Positions 52,818 through 62,524 of a DNA stretch of 64,000 bases are shown in pieces. Source of the DNA: Desmodesmus armatus (lineage: Eukaryota; Chlorophyta; Chlorophyceae; Sphaeropleales; Scenedesmaceae). A program made the translations under genes and the position numbers. The stretch's first letter is position 1. Each line of letters begins with the position of its first letter. A model generated the notes under the pieces. That model had not been told where the DNA came from and ran no database searches. It was given only the letters and a program-made list of their open reading frames with translations. The stretch is taken from the NCBI GenBank assembly GCA_007449985.2, contig VIIQ02000076.1, positions 207,203-271,202 on the forward strand, read 5' to 3'.

Positions 52818-53155
52818 TGTCTGACAGCCTTCTCCTTTGATTTAGGCTCACGGCCTGGACACTGAGCAGGTGTCATATGTGTCTTGAAATTGCAAGACCG
52901 TCCAGCACAGACGGTGCTAGCATGTGTTTTGTGTCAGCTTAGCTTCTGTGGGATAACTTCCTGCAGAAGCTGACGGAGCTACTCACAGGCCTGACAGCTT
53001 TTCGTTTGCTTTGGGCTTACAGCCTGGACACTGACAGGCTGTTTCTTGTGTAGTGGGGCTGCAGTACAGCGCAGCTCAGGTGGTACTCCCACCCATTTGC
53101 ATGTTGTAGCAAGTCAGCTTCTTGTTGGATAGCTTCCTGCAGGAGCTGACAGCAA
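52818..53155. repeat. Diverged tandem duplication in the presumed LTR U3
   Basis: Two related units of about 170-175 bases (about 52818-52990 and 52991-53155) share GCCTGGACACTGA, the CTGACAGC...TTT..TTTG block, and GATA[A/G]CTTCCTGCAG[A/G]AGCTGAC. Within each unit GTCAGCT and AGCTGAC form an inverted pair about 25-45 bases apart. Tandem U3 units commonly act as enhancers in LTR elements (inference). Confidence 0.65.
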
Positions 53156-53482
53156 CCACGCATCGTGTGTGTATGTCTGACAGCAGCCGGTCTCGTACTG
53201 CTCAGTACGTGTACTGGCTGGACCTGGCCCAGACCTGACGCCTGTATGTACCTGTGTTATGTTGTGATGTTTGATCGGCACAGTCACTTGCGTATGCATC
53301 TTCGTGCCAGCGCATCGCAGCTTCGGGTGTGCAAGTGTCTATGCATCCTGTACAGCTTTGCCCAGTCACACCACATCGTGTGGTTTGATTGGTTTTGCAG
53401 TGCATGTTGCACTGGTTGAGGTACGCTGTTGTTGCTGCTACAGTTAGCAGCAAAGTAACAGAAGAGTGACCTCGGCCAGGGG

Positions 53483-53490
53483 TATAAATA
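53483..53490 (+). promoter_or_regulatory. TATA box of the retrotransposon LTR promoter
   Basis: TATAAATA in GGGGTATAAATAGCGAG, about 865 bases ahead of the Gag start codon. The transcription start would be expected about 25-35 bases downstream, near 53515-53525, defining the U3/R boundary. Confidence 0.65.
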
Positions 53491-54349
53491 GCGAGTGTGC
53501 GCTGGGTGACATTGTTGAGTTACACCCACAGCCGTGAACCAGCCCCTCGCCTGCTAAGCGTTGTAACAAGCTCTTTGGCAATCCTTCTGTGACTTTCCAG
53601 ACACCGATTCGGCTTCCCTGTCTTGAGCAGCTAAAAGCTGCAGCAATTGGTTTCTTCAGGCTTCTTCTACTGCTAGGTGAAGTGCCCAGAGCACTCGAGT
53701 TCCCTGTCGACAGATACAGTTACCCCAGGTCCCTGCGACCCTTCAGTCTGATCAGCTGAGAGGTGCCATCCCTCAGCCCTTACTAAAAGTGATACCTATA
53801 CACCCTCGTCTCGCTTCCGGCTACCCTGTAACGGCGTGGGAAACAGGCCGTGTGTGTGAGAGGGAGGGGCAGTTGTGAACCCCGGTGCCAGCAGGGTTCA
53901 GTGAGAGGGGCCCGGCCTGCCACCAGGGCGGCGTTGGGACGGTCTGTGTGCCCCCTTTTCCCCTCTGCCACCGCAGGTACCCCCTTCGACCCCTGGCACC
54001 CGCGGTGCACTACCACCACCCCAACCACCGACTACGACCCCCCGTACTTGGCAGCGGAGACACTCTCTTCAACGACTACGTTGAGGATCGACTACCTGTG
54101 ACCTGAGCCCATCACGACTTCCACTGCGCAAGTTTACGTCACTACCGTTCTCAACAAGAGTTCTGGTACTGCGTAACCTACTCCAAACAACAAGTAAACG
54201 AATAGCAAGGGGTTTCGAAACACCTGCTGCTCAAAAGCTGACTTCGGTCCAGCTTACTACTGCCCTCTACTGCTTCCAGAGCTTGCACACCAAAGTGTGT
54301 CCAGCCCCATACAAAAGCTGTTCCCACAGCCCAAAAACATTACATACAC

Positions 54350-57300
54350 ATGTCTGAGACAGAAGGGGAGTTCCAGTTCGCACCCCCAGGGGCCATGCTG
54401 CCTTCACCTGGTGCCCTCAATAGTATTGACACCTATGATGGGCAGGGTGATCCCAACCTCTGGCTCAATCACCTTCAGGATACAGCTGGCCTGTACAATT
54501 GGGCTGAGATACACTGCTTGCGTGTAGCAAAGCTCAAGCTAAGAGGCGATGCACAACGTTGGGGCCAGTCCCGCAGCTTCTGCAGCTGGGCTGAATTTCA
54601 ACAGCTACTAGTTCACCGTTTCGGTGAAACACAAGAGACAGCCATAGCACGACTGGAACGCTGCTACCAGAGTCCAAGAGAGGCCCCCAGGGCCTTCGCT
54701 GACAGATTTCGACTGGATGCAGAACGTTCTGGTCGCACAGAAGATGCTGCTCTTGTTTACACCTTCATACAGCGTCTCCAGCCCAGCATCAGGACTGAGG
54801 TTGTCAGGAAGCAACTGCGCAGCATAGACGCAGTAGTTGAATACGCAAATTACCTGTTAGGGGCATTGGGTGCAGCAGACATGGGAAGGGAGGATGGCTT
54901 TGCAAGCAGCAACTTTGGCCGTAACATGGACGGCATGGCAGCTGCAAGCAAACCACCAGCCTTTGGTAACCCACTGCCCCGACGCCCTGAGTTTGATACT
55001 AGGAGGCCTCAGCAAGGGCCTTACTACAGGCCAGCCTCCAGGCCCCCCTTCAGAGATGTAAGCAACCGCAATGCTCGCCCTAACAATTTCCCTGTGCCCC
55101 CCAAGCCTGCTCCCGTGCCTTCCTCACCTGCTGCTGTGGACGAGCTGACCAGGCGTATGCAGCAGTTGGAGCTGAACATGCATCAGCAACTGCAGCAGAA
55201 CAAGGACAAAGACAGGGAAATCAGGACCCTGCGTTATGCTTTAGAAAAGCAGCCTCAGAGGGACACACCTCATATCAATTTCATGAGCAGCGAGAGTCTG
55301 CCAGAGGATGAGTTAGACATTGATCCTGAGTTGTTGGCTGCACTCATGGTCAAGCGCTCTGCTGACGACAGCAATGCACCAGCCCTGAAGCGCATGCCAG
55401 CCAAACGTACAGCCATTGATCCCCGGGCACCCAACATGCATGGGCCATCACGGCCAACTTATGCTGCAGCCCGGCCTGCCTCAAGCAGCCCAGCAGGGAC
55501 AAGTAGGCCTGCAGCAGCGGCAGCTGCTGAAGCAGGCACTGATGCTTTTCCCCGAATGCCAAGACAGCGACAGCCATTGCAGGCTAGGCCCTATGGGGCA
55601 CCTGGTCCTGCGGTTCCCGGCCCTCGTGGCCCTGTGCCCCCTCCTGCCCCCCCGGCTCCTACTGATTCAACCCACAGGTCACAAGGAGCTGCTGACCTGG
55701 CCAACCAAAAAGCAAAAAAGATGGCATCAGAGATATGTCGCAGCATTAAGATGGATGGGCAGACAGAAGGCACTGTGCCTCCCCAAGCAGTCCTTACCTG
55801 CCTCGCAGGGCACTTGGCTGGGCAACCCAGCCTAGTCAGCCTTGGCCAGGAAATGGCCACCCAGGTGGAGTCGGTTATGAAGGACATCCAGCGCAAATAT
55901 CAGCCCAGTCTTCGGCTTGGCAGCAACAGCCGCAATACAGTGCTGAACATGTCCAGCATGCCCACCAGGGGCCTGACAACACCACCTTCTGAGAGGGTCC
56001 GCAGCCTGCTTCAAGCCAGCCGCCCACGCCCCATAGCCACGCCTCGTGTCTCGACCTGCAGAGTAGTAGCAGAATTGAATGGTAGGCCTCTGGAAGGAGT
56101 AGTGGACACTGGGGCTAGTACCACTGCTGTGACCCTTGACTGCCTGCGACGTCTGGAGCTTGACAGCCTGATAGTGCCTGCTCAGTCCAGCTACCTGAAT
56201 GCGGATGGCCGCATCACTGCTGGAAAGGGCAAGGTACCCAACCTAGCTCTGGCTTTGGGGGACTTTGAGACTCTTATCAACCCCACAGTCACCTCCGCCT
56301 TGAATTATGACCTCTTGATCGGCAACGATGTGCTGACCCGTGCCCACGCGGTGATCGACTATGGAAAGGGTAGCTTGATCCTGCGCATAGACCCCACCAC
56401 CTGCCAAGAGCTACCCATTAGCACTAACCACCCCTCTGAGCCTGGCAGTATCTACTGCCAGAGCCAGCCTCACCTGCCAGAGGACCACAGCTTCGACACT
56501 GCATCCACAGACGAAGCTGAGTATGTGACTGAAAGCTTCTACTTGGAATTGGCTGGCACCAGCACCACAGCTGCTGACCCAACCATTGCAACCGAGTACG
56601 ATGATAGTATGCGCTCCTTTACAGCTGCTAGCAATGCAGCCACCTACGGCAGCAGCAGGCAAGCAGCAGACAGCAACAACACCACACCAGCAGGAGAGGT
56701 TATCGAGAGTGGTGGCGGCTATAACAGTGATTTTGACAGCTACATGCTCAGCAGCGACAGTGATGATTTCAGCGATGAGGATATGGAAACAGAAGACAGC
56801 GAGCTGGTTCACCCCAAGAACCTGAGGTATGTGCTTTCTGTCCTGCAAGATGCTTACCCCGACTGCGATGGCCCCACAGCACAGCTGCTGGCCTCCCTTG
56901 ACGCAACCGCTTGGGGCTTCCCTGACTCCCTGGGGTTTGACATTGAGAGGGAGGGATACAATGCCAGTGATGGGGAGGGAGCTACTCATGAGGAGATTTC
57001 AGGGTCAGCCGACACCGACTCAGGCACCACCATATACCCAGCCATCTGCAATATGGCACAAAAATCACCAAAAGAATGGGTACCCACCCAACTGCGCCGC
57101 CTGAGGGAGGGACAGCTGAGGGGTGAGCCTTCATTGTTCTCCAACCTACAGCTGCCCCCTAATGCTCCTGGCCATGAAAATAGTAGCACCGAGGGCCTGG
57201 CTTCATGCCTAGCCCTGCAAAAGCAATTTGCCTCCCTGATGCTAGCAAACCACATGGGAATCACCCCTGAGAAAGCTATGGAAATAGCTGGTAAAGACTT

Positions 57301-60300
57301 AGCGGGTCTGCCCCAAGGCTACCCTTCTGTGTTTGAGGCTTTGCATAATGACTGGCTGTACTCCGATTCTGACGAGATGGACACAACTTTAACAGACACC
57401 ACAGCCGCCAGCATGCTGTGCCTGGATCAGCAGCTACCAACTACACCCAAAACACCCCCTCACAGCTCAGAGTGGGGTTACAAAAAGCTAGTCAGCCATC
57501 TGGCCCTTCTCTCCACCTCAGCCTTTCCAGGCCTGAGGAGTGACACAGCCCAGTTCCTAGCAGAGCTTGATGTTATCAACTTACCTGCGGGATATGATTC
57601 AGCGCTGGGATCTTGGGCTGAGGAAGAGATGGGCTTGTCTAGGGCTCCCCTACTCCTGGTGGATGACAACCACACAGCAACAGACAGCAGCGAGTCAGAA
57701 CCAGAGCTTATTTACATGTATGACGAGCCAGAGGCAGGGGATAGCATTGATTCCCACAGCCTGCTGACTGATAACCCCCGCATGCTCAGCTACCTGGCCG
57801 GGCTGATGCTAGCAGCGTTTGGGGATGACATGGAGCCTGTCACAGCCCTGAAGCTGGCTAGCACAGACCTAGTGGCTTTGCCTAGTGGTATGCCTTCCGC
57901 CCTTGATGCCTGGATCACCGCCTCCTTGGGAGCTACAGTCCCTTCCAGTGCCAAGAGTCTTTTCAGCCTTGACAGAGCGCTGGCTGAGCCTGAACACTAT
58001 GAGATCAGCGAGCCAAACCAGCCCAACACTCGCCACAGGCTACTTCAGCGCGTGGCATGGCTGATTGAGTGTGCTTACCCACATTATGACCGTGATGAGG
58101 CCGAACGCATAGCCAGCTTGGACCTGAGTGCAGTACCTCAGGGGTGGCCCTCACTCTTGGCCCCGCCGCCAACCAAAGATTTGACCACCCCACTGGCCAC
58201 TCCAGCATCGGCACCTGCAACAACAGTAGACCCATCAGAGATGTTTGTGTTTGAAGAGCGACAAGGAACTCCCCCGACACACCCGACCAACAGCAGCAGC
58301 GCCCCTGCAGAGCTATCCCAAAGCAATCCAGGCCCCAATCGGCGCCAGCTGCCTACAAGAGGAGCTCTACAACGCAGCGACTCAGGCGTAACACACGTCT
58401 TCACTTCTGGCCGCCCTGGCCGCTACACAGTGGTGACTTCTGGAGACCAGCACCCCCGGCCCCCCAGGCCCCGCAACCCAGCAAACCCTTCCGGCCATCG
58501 TATTAACAACCCCCCGCAGCGGCCCCCTGTGCGCCGCCGCCAACAGGCAACCCTTCTCCAGCCCACAGAAGACACCGTCATGATTGAAGCAACACCCGCT
58601 GCACCTGAGGTCTTCTGCTCTGAGACCATTGCAGCGAGTGACCTCACCCCGCTAGAAAAGAGGGCTGAAAGCACAGCCTCCTCCTCCAATACAACCCCTA
58701 CGACTCCAGCTCCAAGCCCAGCTGTGTATGAGACCACCGACATGGAAGCTTCCCCCGTGGACACCTTCTGCTACTTTGAAGAGCCCTTGTCTGACAGCGA
58801 CATGCCCTCCCTGGCAAGCGACTCCGACAGCGATACATCCGAGCCAGACCAAGACCCCGACACCCTGCACCCACTAGATTGGCTGGGAATGTATGAGCCC
58901 CTACCCCAGGAACACCCAGAATTCCCCGAGCCAGCCGCCCTCCCCAGAGCCCTCTACAACCCACCAGAAGCCGAACTCTGCCCATTTCCTGATGATGACC
59001 TCCTCAGTGACAACAGGCACCTCTCTCTGTCTGGTATGGTAGACGCCGCCAACCTGGACACAGCAGAGTTTGACATGATCGTGAGTGTGTTGGAGCAGAA
59101 TGCAGACGTTTTCTGCTTCCACCCAACTCAGTTGGGCACCTGCAACTATGGGAGCCTCTCCATTGACACCGGAGATGCAAAACCCCTAAAGCAAAACTAC
59201 TACAGGATGCCATATAAAAAACAAGAAGAGCTGAAGAAGCATGTAGAGCAATGGCTGGAACTGGGCATCATAGAACCCAGCAACTCCCCTTGGTCAGCCC
59301 CCTTGCACCTAGTACCCAAGAAGGGAGGTGCCACCCGTGCAGTGGTGGATTATCGAAAGCTCAACAGCGTCACCAAGAAGGACGCCTACCCCTTACCTCT
59401 GATGAATGATATCTTGTACAACATAGGGCCTGCCAGGTATTTCAGTGTAATTGATTTACACTCGGGGTACCTGCAAGTGCCCATGGCAGGCAAGGATGGT
59501 AAGGATCCGCACAACAGCATTGAGAAGACAGCGTTTGCGTGCCCCTTCGGGCACCGCTTGTACCAGTTCCTGAAGGCTCCCTTTGGCTTGACAGGTTGCC
59601 CATCTTTCTTCATGCGCCTGATGAATCAGGTGTTACAAGAGCATGTCGGCAACTATGCGTTTGTGTACCTAGATGATGTGGTGATCTACAGCCGCACTCT
59701 TGATGAGCATGTTGCTCACCTGACTGCTGTGTTTAAGTCGCTACGTGCTGCCAACCTGCGGCTGTCCAGCACCAAGTGCCGCTTTGCCACCAGCCACTGC
59801 ACCTTCTTAGGCTTCTGCATTTCAGAGAAGGGCCTAGGCTGTGACCCCCGGCTGATAGAAGCAGTTGCACTGCGCCAAGAGCCTTACAAATCAAAAAGCA
59901 ACCCCAAAAAGGCAGTAGCCAGCTTTGTTGGCCTATGTTCATTCTATAGGCGTTTCATCAGAGGCTTTGCAGAAATTGCAGAGCCCCTCACCCGTATCAT
60001 GGGCAAAACAAAGAAGTTTGAGTGGGGTCCTGAGCAACAGGATGCCTTCGACACCCTCAAGAGCAAGCTGATGGACTATCCTATCCTACGACGTCCCGAC
60101 TTCACCAAGCCGTTTCACGTCCACACCGATGCCTCCCAGAAGGCAGTGGGCGCTGTGCTGACCCAGTGCGACGAGGACGGCAAGCACTACGCCGTCGCCT
60201 ACCACAGCAAGAAGCTTACTTCTACACAAGCCAACTGGGCAATCACCCACCTGGAATGTTATGCAGTTGTCAGCGCCGTCACAGAGCAGTGGAGGGACTT

Positions 60301-62524
60301 CCTGTGGGCTGCTGAGCACCCCTTCACTGTAGTGGTTGACCACCACGCCCTCCGTTGGCTGCTGACATCACCCAACCTGCAAGGCAAGTTAGCCAGGTGG
60401 AGCCTGAGGCTACAGGAGTTTATGCCCTTTACGATCCAGTATCGTAAGGGTATCCACCACCTGGCTGCAGATGCCCTCTCCCGAGACCCGCGACATGACA
60501 GCGACGAAAGCCCTGAGACACCTACCAGCGCCACCAAGGCCCCAGCCCTTGATGACTGTCCCGATTCTGACCCTACTGACTACAACCACTTCGATGAGGT
60601 GCTGACCCTCGACTCCACCAGCACCCCATGCCACCCCGACACAGCAACCGCTGCCTTTGAGGACCCGGCCAACAGCCCAACCCCCTCCTTTGGTGAGTGG
60701 TTGCCCCCAGAACCCCCTGAGTTCAAGACCGACACCCACGACCGCAACCTGGAGCAGTTTCTCACCTCTGAAGACAAGACCGACACCTACCCAGCCACGC
60801 CTGCGGGCAACAACGACCACGCCAATCCATTGGACTCCACAGAGCAAGGGCATTCTGAGACCCCGCCACTTGACCACGAGGAAGCCCCTCCTGTGGAGCA
60901 CGACTCCACCCTCCCACTGAGCCTTGATTCACCCAGCAGAATGGCAGGCCTCCCTGGCCCTGCGCGTATCGCCATTGAAGGCAACATTGGCAGCGGCAAG
61001 AGCACAGTGCTCAGAAAACTACAGGAGATACAAGCACTACCCTGGTGGAGCAACTGGCATATACTACCAGAGCCTGTAGCCGACTGGCAACACCTTCTGG
61101 ACCAGCACTACACGTCTGGCGATACAGACCCTGCCCATGCAGCAGTATTGCAGCAGGCAGTGCTCAATGCATATGCCCTACGTGTTCCACACCCCATAGC
61201 GGCTCCCTACATCATCATGGAACGGAGTCCCTGGAGCAGCTTGGCAGTGTTCCTGCCTGTGCAAGGCCTCCCTGCTAGCTATGAAAGGGTGGTTCAACAG
61301 ACTGCGCATCATATGCACCCAGTCCTGGACAACGCCCTGCCAACAACCCTTATCTACCTACAAACCGACCCAGAGACCTGTCTTACCAGAGCCCAAGCTC
61401 GCCAGCGCCCGGAGGAAGCCGCCCTAACCTTGGACTACTTGAAGAAGCTCCACCGCCAGTATGATACAGCAGTCCACCGGTTCCCTGGAGTGACAGTAAC
61501 AATCAACGCCAACCAAGACGAGGACACGGTGTTTGCAGCCGTCAAACGTGCTGTGGAACTACTACATGAGGCCTTTGAACTACCCAACAGCCACAACAAC
61601 TACTACAGCCTGTGGTCAACTACCAAGGCTCCCTACACTATTGCTGAGTTTCCCAATCTGGCGCGACTACTTGGACCTGACAAGCTACTTACTACTTGCG
61701 ACCCCTACTTATTGCGACTGTGCCCCGATCAGCTACTGGTATGCACAGAAGGAGTGCCCCCAAGCCATGCAAGCGACTCAGGCAACCGCCTGTTACTACA
61801 CAATGTCCCACCCCAAGAATACCAATCCAGGGAGCCCTCACCCCCGTCCCCGCTGGACCTGACACCATTGGACTTCCTGAGTGGACCTTCACACCTGCTG
61901 TTCCATCAGGACAGCGAGGTTCCAATACTCTTTCAAGGAGGCCCGGGCACCTTTGCCTACTCACCACTGTTCCAAGCACAATACGAGCACCGCTTTGGCT
62001 CCCCAGTGAGCACCAGTCACCGCATCAACAATCTTCACGCCTTGGACTTGTATGCAGCCTTGGGGCCATGGCTCTCCAGCGCGCCCGGTGCAAACGTTCT
62101 GCTGGCAGTGGCGCCCAAGAAAGCCCTACCAGCCCTGCAAGTACAGCAGGTGAACACAGACGGCACCGAAGTTGTGTATGTGGACACAGAGCAGTATGCT
62201 ACCTTCAAGGCAGCAGAGATGGAAGCACAGGACCCGGTCAGGTTCAACCAGACCCTACTAAAAAGCGACACTACCTTTCCCTGGACCCAAGCCTTCACCA
62301 ATGAGGCCTACATGTTGGACAGCTGGATTAGACTGGTCAGACTACGCCCTACCATACCCTGTGGCGTCAGCCTGCACAACCCCAACACCATGACTTTGGA
62401 GCATGGCTCAGTCCTACCAATGGGGCCTGAGCACAACACCCGACCGGAGCCAGCTCTCAGACTGGCCAGCTGCCTACCACACCAAGAGAAGAGCTCCCAC
62501 CCCGGGATTCCCCAGAGCAGATGA
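54350..62524 (+). CDS. Retrotransposon Gag-protease-RT-RNase H-deoxynucleoside kinase polyprotein
   Basis: A single uninterrupted ORF of 2724 residues. Gag occupies about 20-190 (YDGQGDPNLWLNHLQDTAGL; LKLRGDAQRWGQS); no CCHC zinc knuckle is visible. An aspartic protease follows with DTGAS near residue 585 and LLIGNDVLTRAHAVIDY. From about 824 to 1273 come five degenerate 45-residue repeats separated by acidic linkers. RT spans about 1610-1860 (LGIIEPSNSPWSAP; VVDYRKLN; FSVIDLHSGYLQ; FVYLDDVVIYS near 1774). RNase H spans about 1920-2040 (HVHTDASQKAVGAVLTQ; HLECYAV; VDHHALRWLL). After an acidic/Pro linker, residues about 2200-2410 form a deoxyribonucleoside kinase domain: P-loop GNIGSGKS (2211-2218), EPVADW, MERSPWSS (Glu2291-Arg2292), and the LID-like RAQARQRPEEAALTLDYLKKLH. 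Residues about 2420-2700 match nothing I know. Translation would start at the first ATG after the leader. The absence of stops over 8 kb argues for recent activity. Confidence 0.92.
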   Translation: MSETEGEFQFAPPGAMLPSPGALNSIDTYDGQGDPNLWLNHLQDTAGLYNWAEIHCLRVAKLKLRGDAQRWGQSRSFCSWAEFQQLLVHRFGETQETAIARLERCYQSPREAPRAFADRFRLDAERSGRTEDAALVYTFIQRLQPSIRTEVVRKQLRSIDAVVEYANYLLGALGAADMGREDGFASSNFGRNMDGMAAASKPPAFGNPLPRRPEFDTRRPQQGPYYRPASRPPFRDVSNRNARPNNFPVPPKPAPVPSSPAAVDELTRRMQQLELNMHQQLQQNKDKDREIRTLRYALEKQPQRDTPHINFMSSESLPEDELDIDPELLAALMVKRSADDSNAPALKRMPAKRTAIDPRAPNMHGPSRPTYAAARPASSSPAGTSRPAAAAAAEAGTDAFPRMPRQRQPLQARPYGAPGPAVPGPRGPVPPPAPPAPTDSTHRSQGAADLANQKAKKMASEICRSIKMDGQTEGTVPPQAVLTCLAGHLAGQPSLVSLGQEMATQVESVMKDIQRKYQPSLRLGSNSRNTVLNMSSMPTRGLTTPPSERVRSLLQASRPRPIATPRVSTCRVVAELNGRPLEGVVDTGASTTAVTLDCLRRLELDSLIVPAQSSYLNADGRITAGKGKVPNLALALGDFETLINPTVTSALNYDLLIGNDVLTRAHAVIDYGKGSLILRIDPTTCQELPISTNHPSEPGSIYCQSQPHLPEDHSFDTASTDEAEYVTESFYLELAGTSTTAADPTIATEYDDSMRSFTAASNAATYGSSRQAADSNNTTPAGEVIESGGGYNSDFDSYMLSSDSDDFSDEDMETEDSELVHPKNLRYVLSVLQDAYPDCDGPTAQLLASLDATAWGFPDSLGFDIEREGYNASDGEGATHEEISGSADTDSGTTIYPAICNMAQKSPKEWVPTQLRRLREGQLRGEPSLFSNLQLPPNAPGHENSSTEGLASCLALQKQFASLMLANHMGITPEKAMEIAGKDLAGLPQGYPSVFEALHNDWLYSDSDEMDTTLTDTTAASMLCLDQQLPTTPKTPPHSSEWGYKKLVSHLALLSTSAFPGLRSDTAQFLAELDVINLPAGYDSALGSWAEEEMGLSRAPLLLVDDNHTATDSSESEPELIYMYDEPEAGDSIDSHSLLTDNPRMLSYLAGLMLAAFGDDMEPVTALKLASTDLVALPSGMPSALDAWITASLGATVPSSAKSLFSLDRALAEPEHYEISEPNQPNTRHRLLQRVAWLIECAYPHYDRDEAERIASLDLSAVPQGWPSLLAPPPTKDLTTPLATPASAPATTVDPSEMFVFEERQGTPPTHPTNSSSAPAELSQSNPGPNRRQLPTRGALQRSDSGVTHVFTSGRPGRYTVVTSGDQHPRPPRPRNPANPSGHRINNPPQRPPVRRRQQATLLQPTEDTVMIEATPAAPEVFCSETIAASDLTPLEKRAESTASSSNTTPTTPAPSPAVYETTDMEASPVDTFCYFEEPLSDSDMPSLASDSDSDTSEPDQDPDTLHPLDWLGMYEPLPQEHPEFPEPAALPRALYNPPEAELCPFPDDDLLSDNRHLSLSGMVDAANLDTAEFDMIVSVLEQNADVFCFHPTQLGTCNYGSLSIDTGDAKPLKQNYYRMPYKKQEELKKHVEQWLELGIIEPSNSPWSAPLHLVPKKGGATRAVVDYRKLNSVTKKDAYPLPLMNDILYNIGPARYFSVIDLHSGYLQVPMAGKDGKDPHNSIEKTAFACPFGHRLYQFLKAPFGLTGCPSFFMRLMNQVLQEHVGNYAFVYLDDVVIYSRTLDEHVAHLTAVFKSLRAANLRLSSTKCRFATSHCTFLGFCISEKGLGCDPRLIEAVALRQEPYKSKSNPKKAVASFVGLCSFYRRFIRGFAEIAEPLTRIMGKTKKFEWGPEQQDAFDTLKSKLMDYPILRRPDFTKPFHVHTDASQKAVGAVLTQCDEDGKHYAVAYHSKKLTSTQANWAITHLECYAVVSAVTEQWRDFLWAAEHPFTVVVDHHALRWLLTSPNLQGKLARWSLRLQEFMPFTIQYRKGIHHLAADALSRDPRHDSDESPETPTSATKAPALDDCPDSDPTDYNHFDEVLTLDSTSTPCHPDTATAAFEDPANSPTPSFGEWLPPEPPEFKTDTHDRNLEQFLTSEDKTDTYPATPAGNNDHANPLDSTEQGHSETPPLDHEEAPPVEHDSTLPLSLDSPSRMAGLPGPARIAIEGNIGSGKSTVLRKLQEIQALPWWSNWHILPEPVADWQHLLDQHYTSGDTDPAHAAVLQQAVLNAYALRVPHPIAAPYIIMERSPWSSLAVFLPVQGLPASYERVVQQTAHHMHPVLDNALPTTLIYLQTDPETCLTRAQARQRPEEAALTLDYLKKLHRQYDTAVHRFPGVTVTINANQDEDTVFAAVKRAVELLHEAFELPNSHNNYYSLWSTTKAPYTIAEFPNLARLLGPDKLLTTCDPYLLRLCPDQLLVCTEGVPPSHASDSGNRLLLHNVPPQEYQSREPSPPSPLDLTPLDFLSGPSHLLFHQDSEVPILFQGGPGTFAYSPLFQAQYEHRFGSPVSTSHRINNLHALDLYAALGPWLSSAPGANVLLAVAPKKALPALQVQQVNTDGTEVVYVDTEQYATFKAAEMEAQDPVRFNQTLLKSDTTFPWTQAFTNEAYMLDSWIRLVRLRPTIPCGVSLHNPNTMTLEHGSVLPMGPEHNTRPEPALRLASCLPHQEKSSHPGIPQSR
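60950..61580 (+). other. Deoxyribonucleoside kinase domain within the polyprotein
   Basis: This is the domain-level call for residues about 2200-2410. The chain of motifs follows the dNK family (thymidine kinase 2, deoxyguanosine/deoxycytidine kinase, insect dNK, bacterial dAK/dGK) in order and spacing: IAIEGNIGSGKST, then LPEPVADW about 35 residues later, IIMERSPWSSLAVF, TLIYLQTDPETCLTRAQ, and LDYLKKLHRQYDT. Key residues for phosphate binding (Lys2217, Ser2218), the catalytic Glu of the EPV motif and the Arg of ERS are all present, so the domain could be active. The domain begins at an internal MAGLPGPARI, consistent with capture of a whole gene. The cell enzyme transfers phosphate from ATP to deoxynucleosides in the salvage pathway. 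Confidence 0.88.

Noticed and set aside
53700..54349. tRNA primer-binding site of the retrotransposon
   Set aside because: Candidate TGG-starting sites (about 53994 and 54164) do not show the expected tRNA 3' pattern followed by a T-arm complement, so I do not call one.
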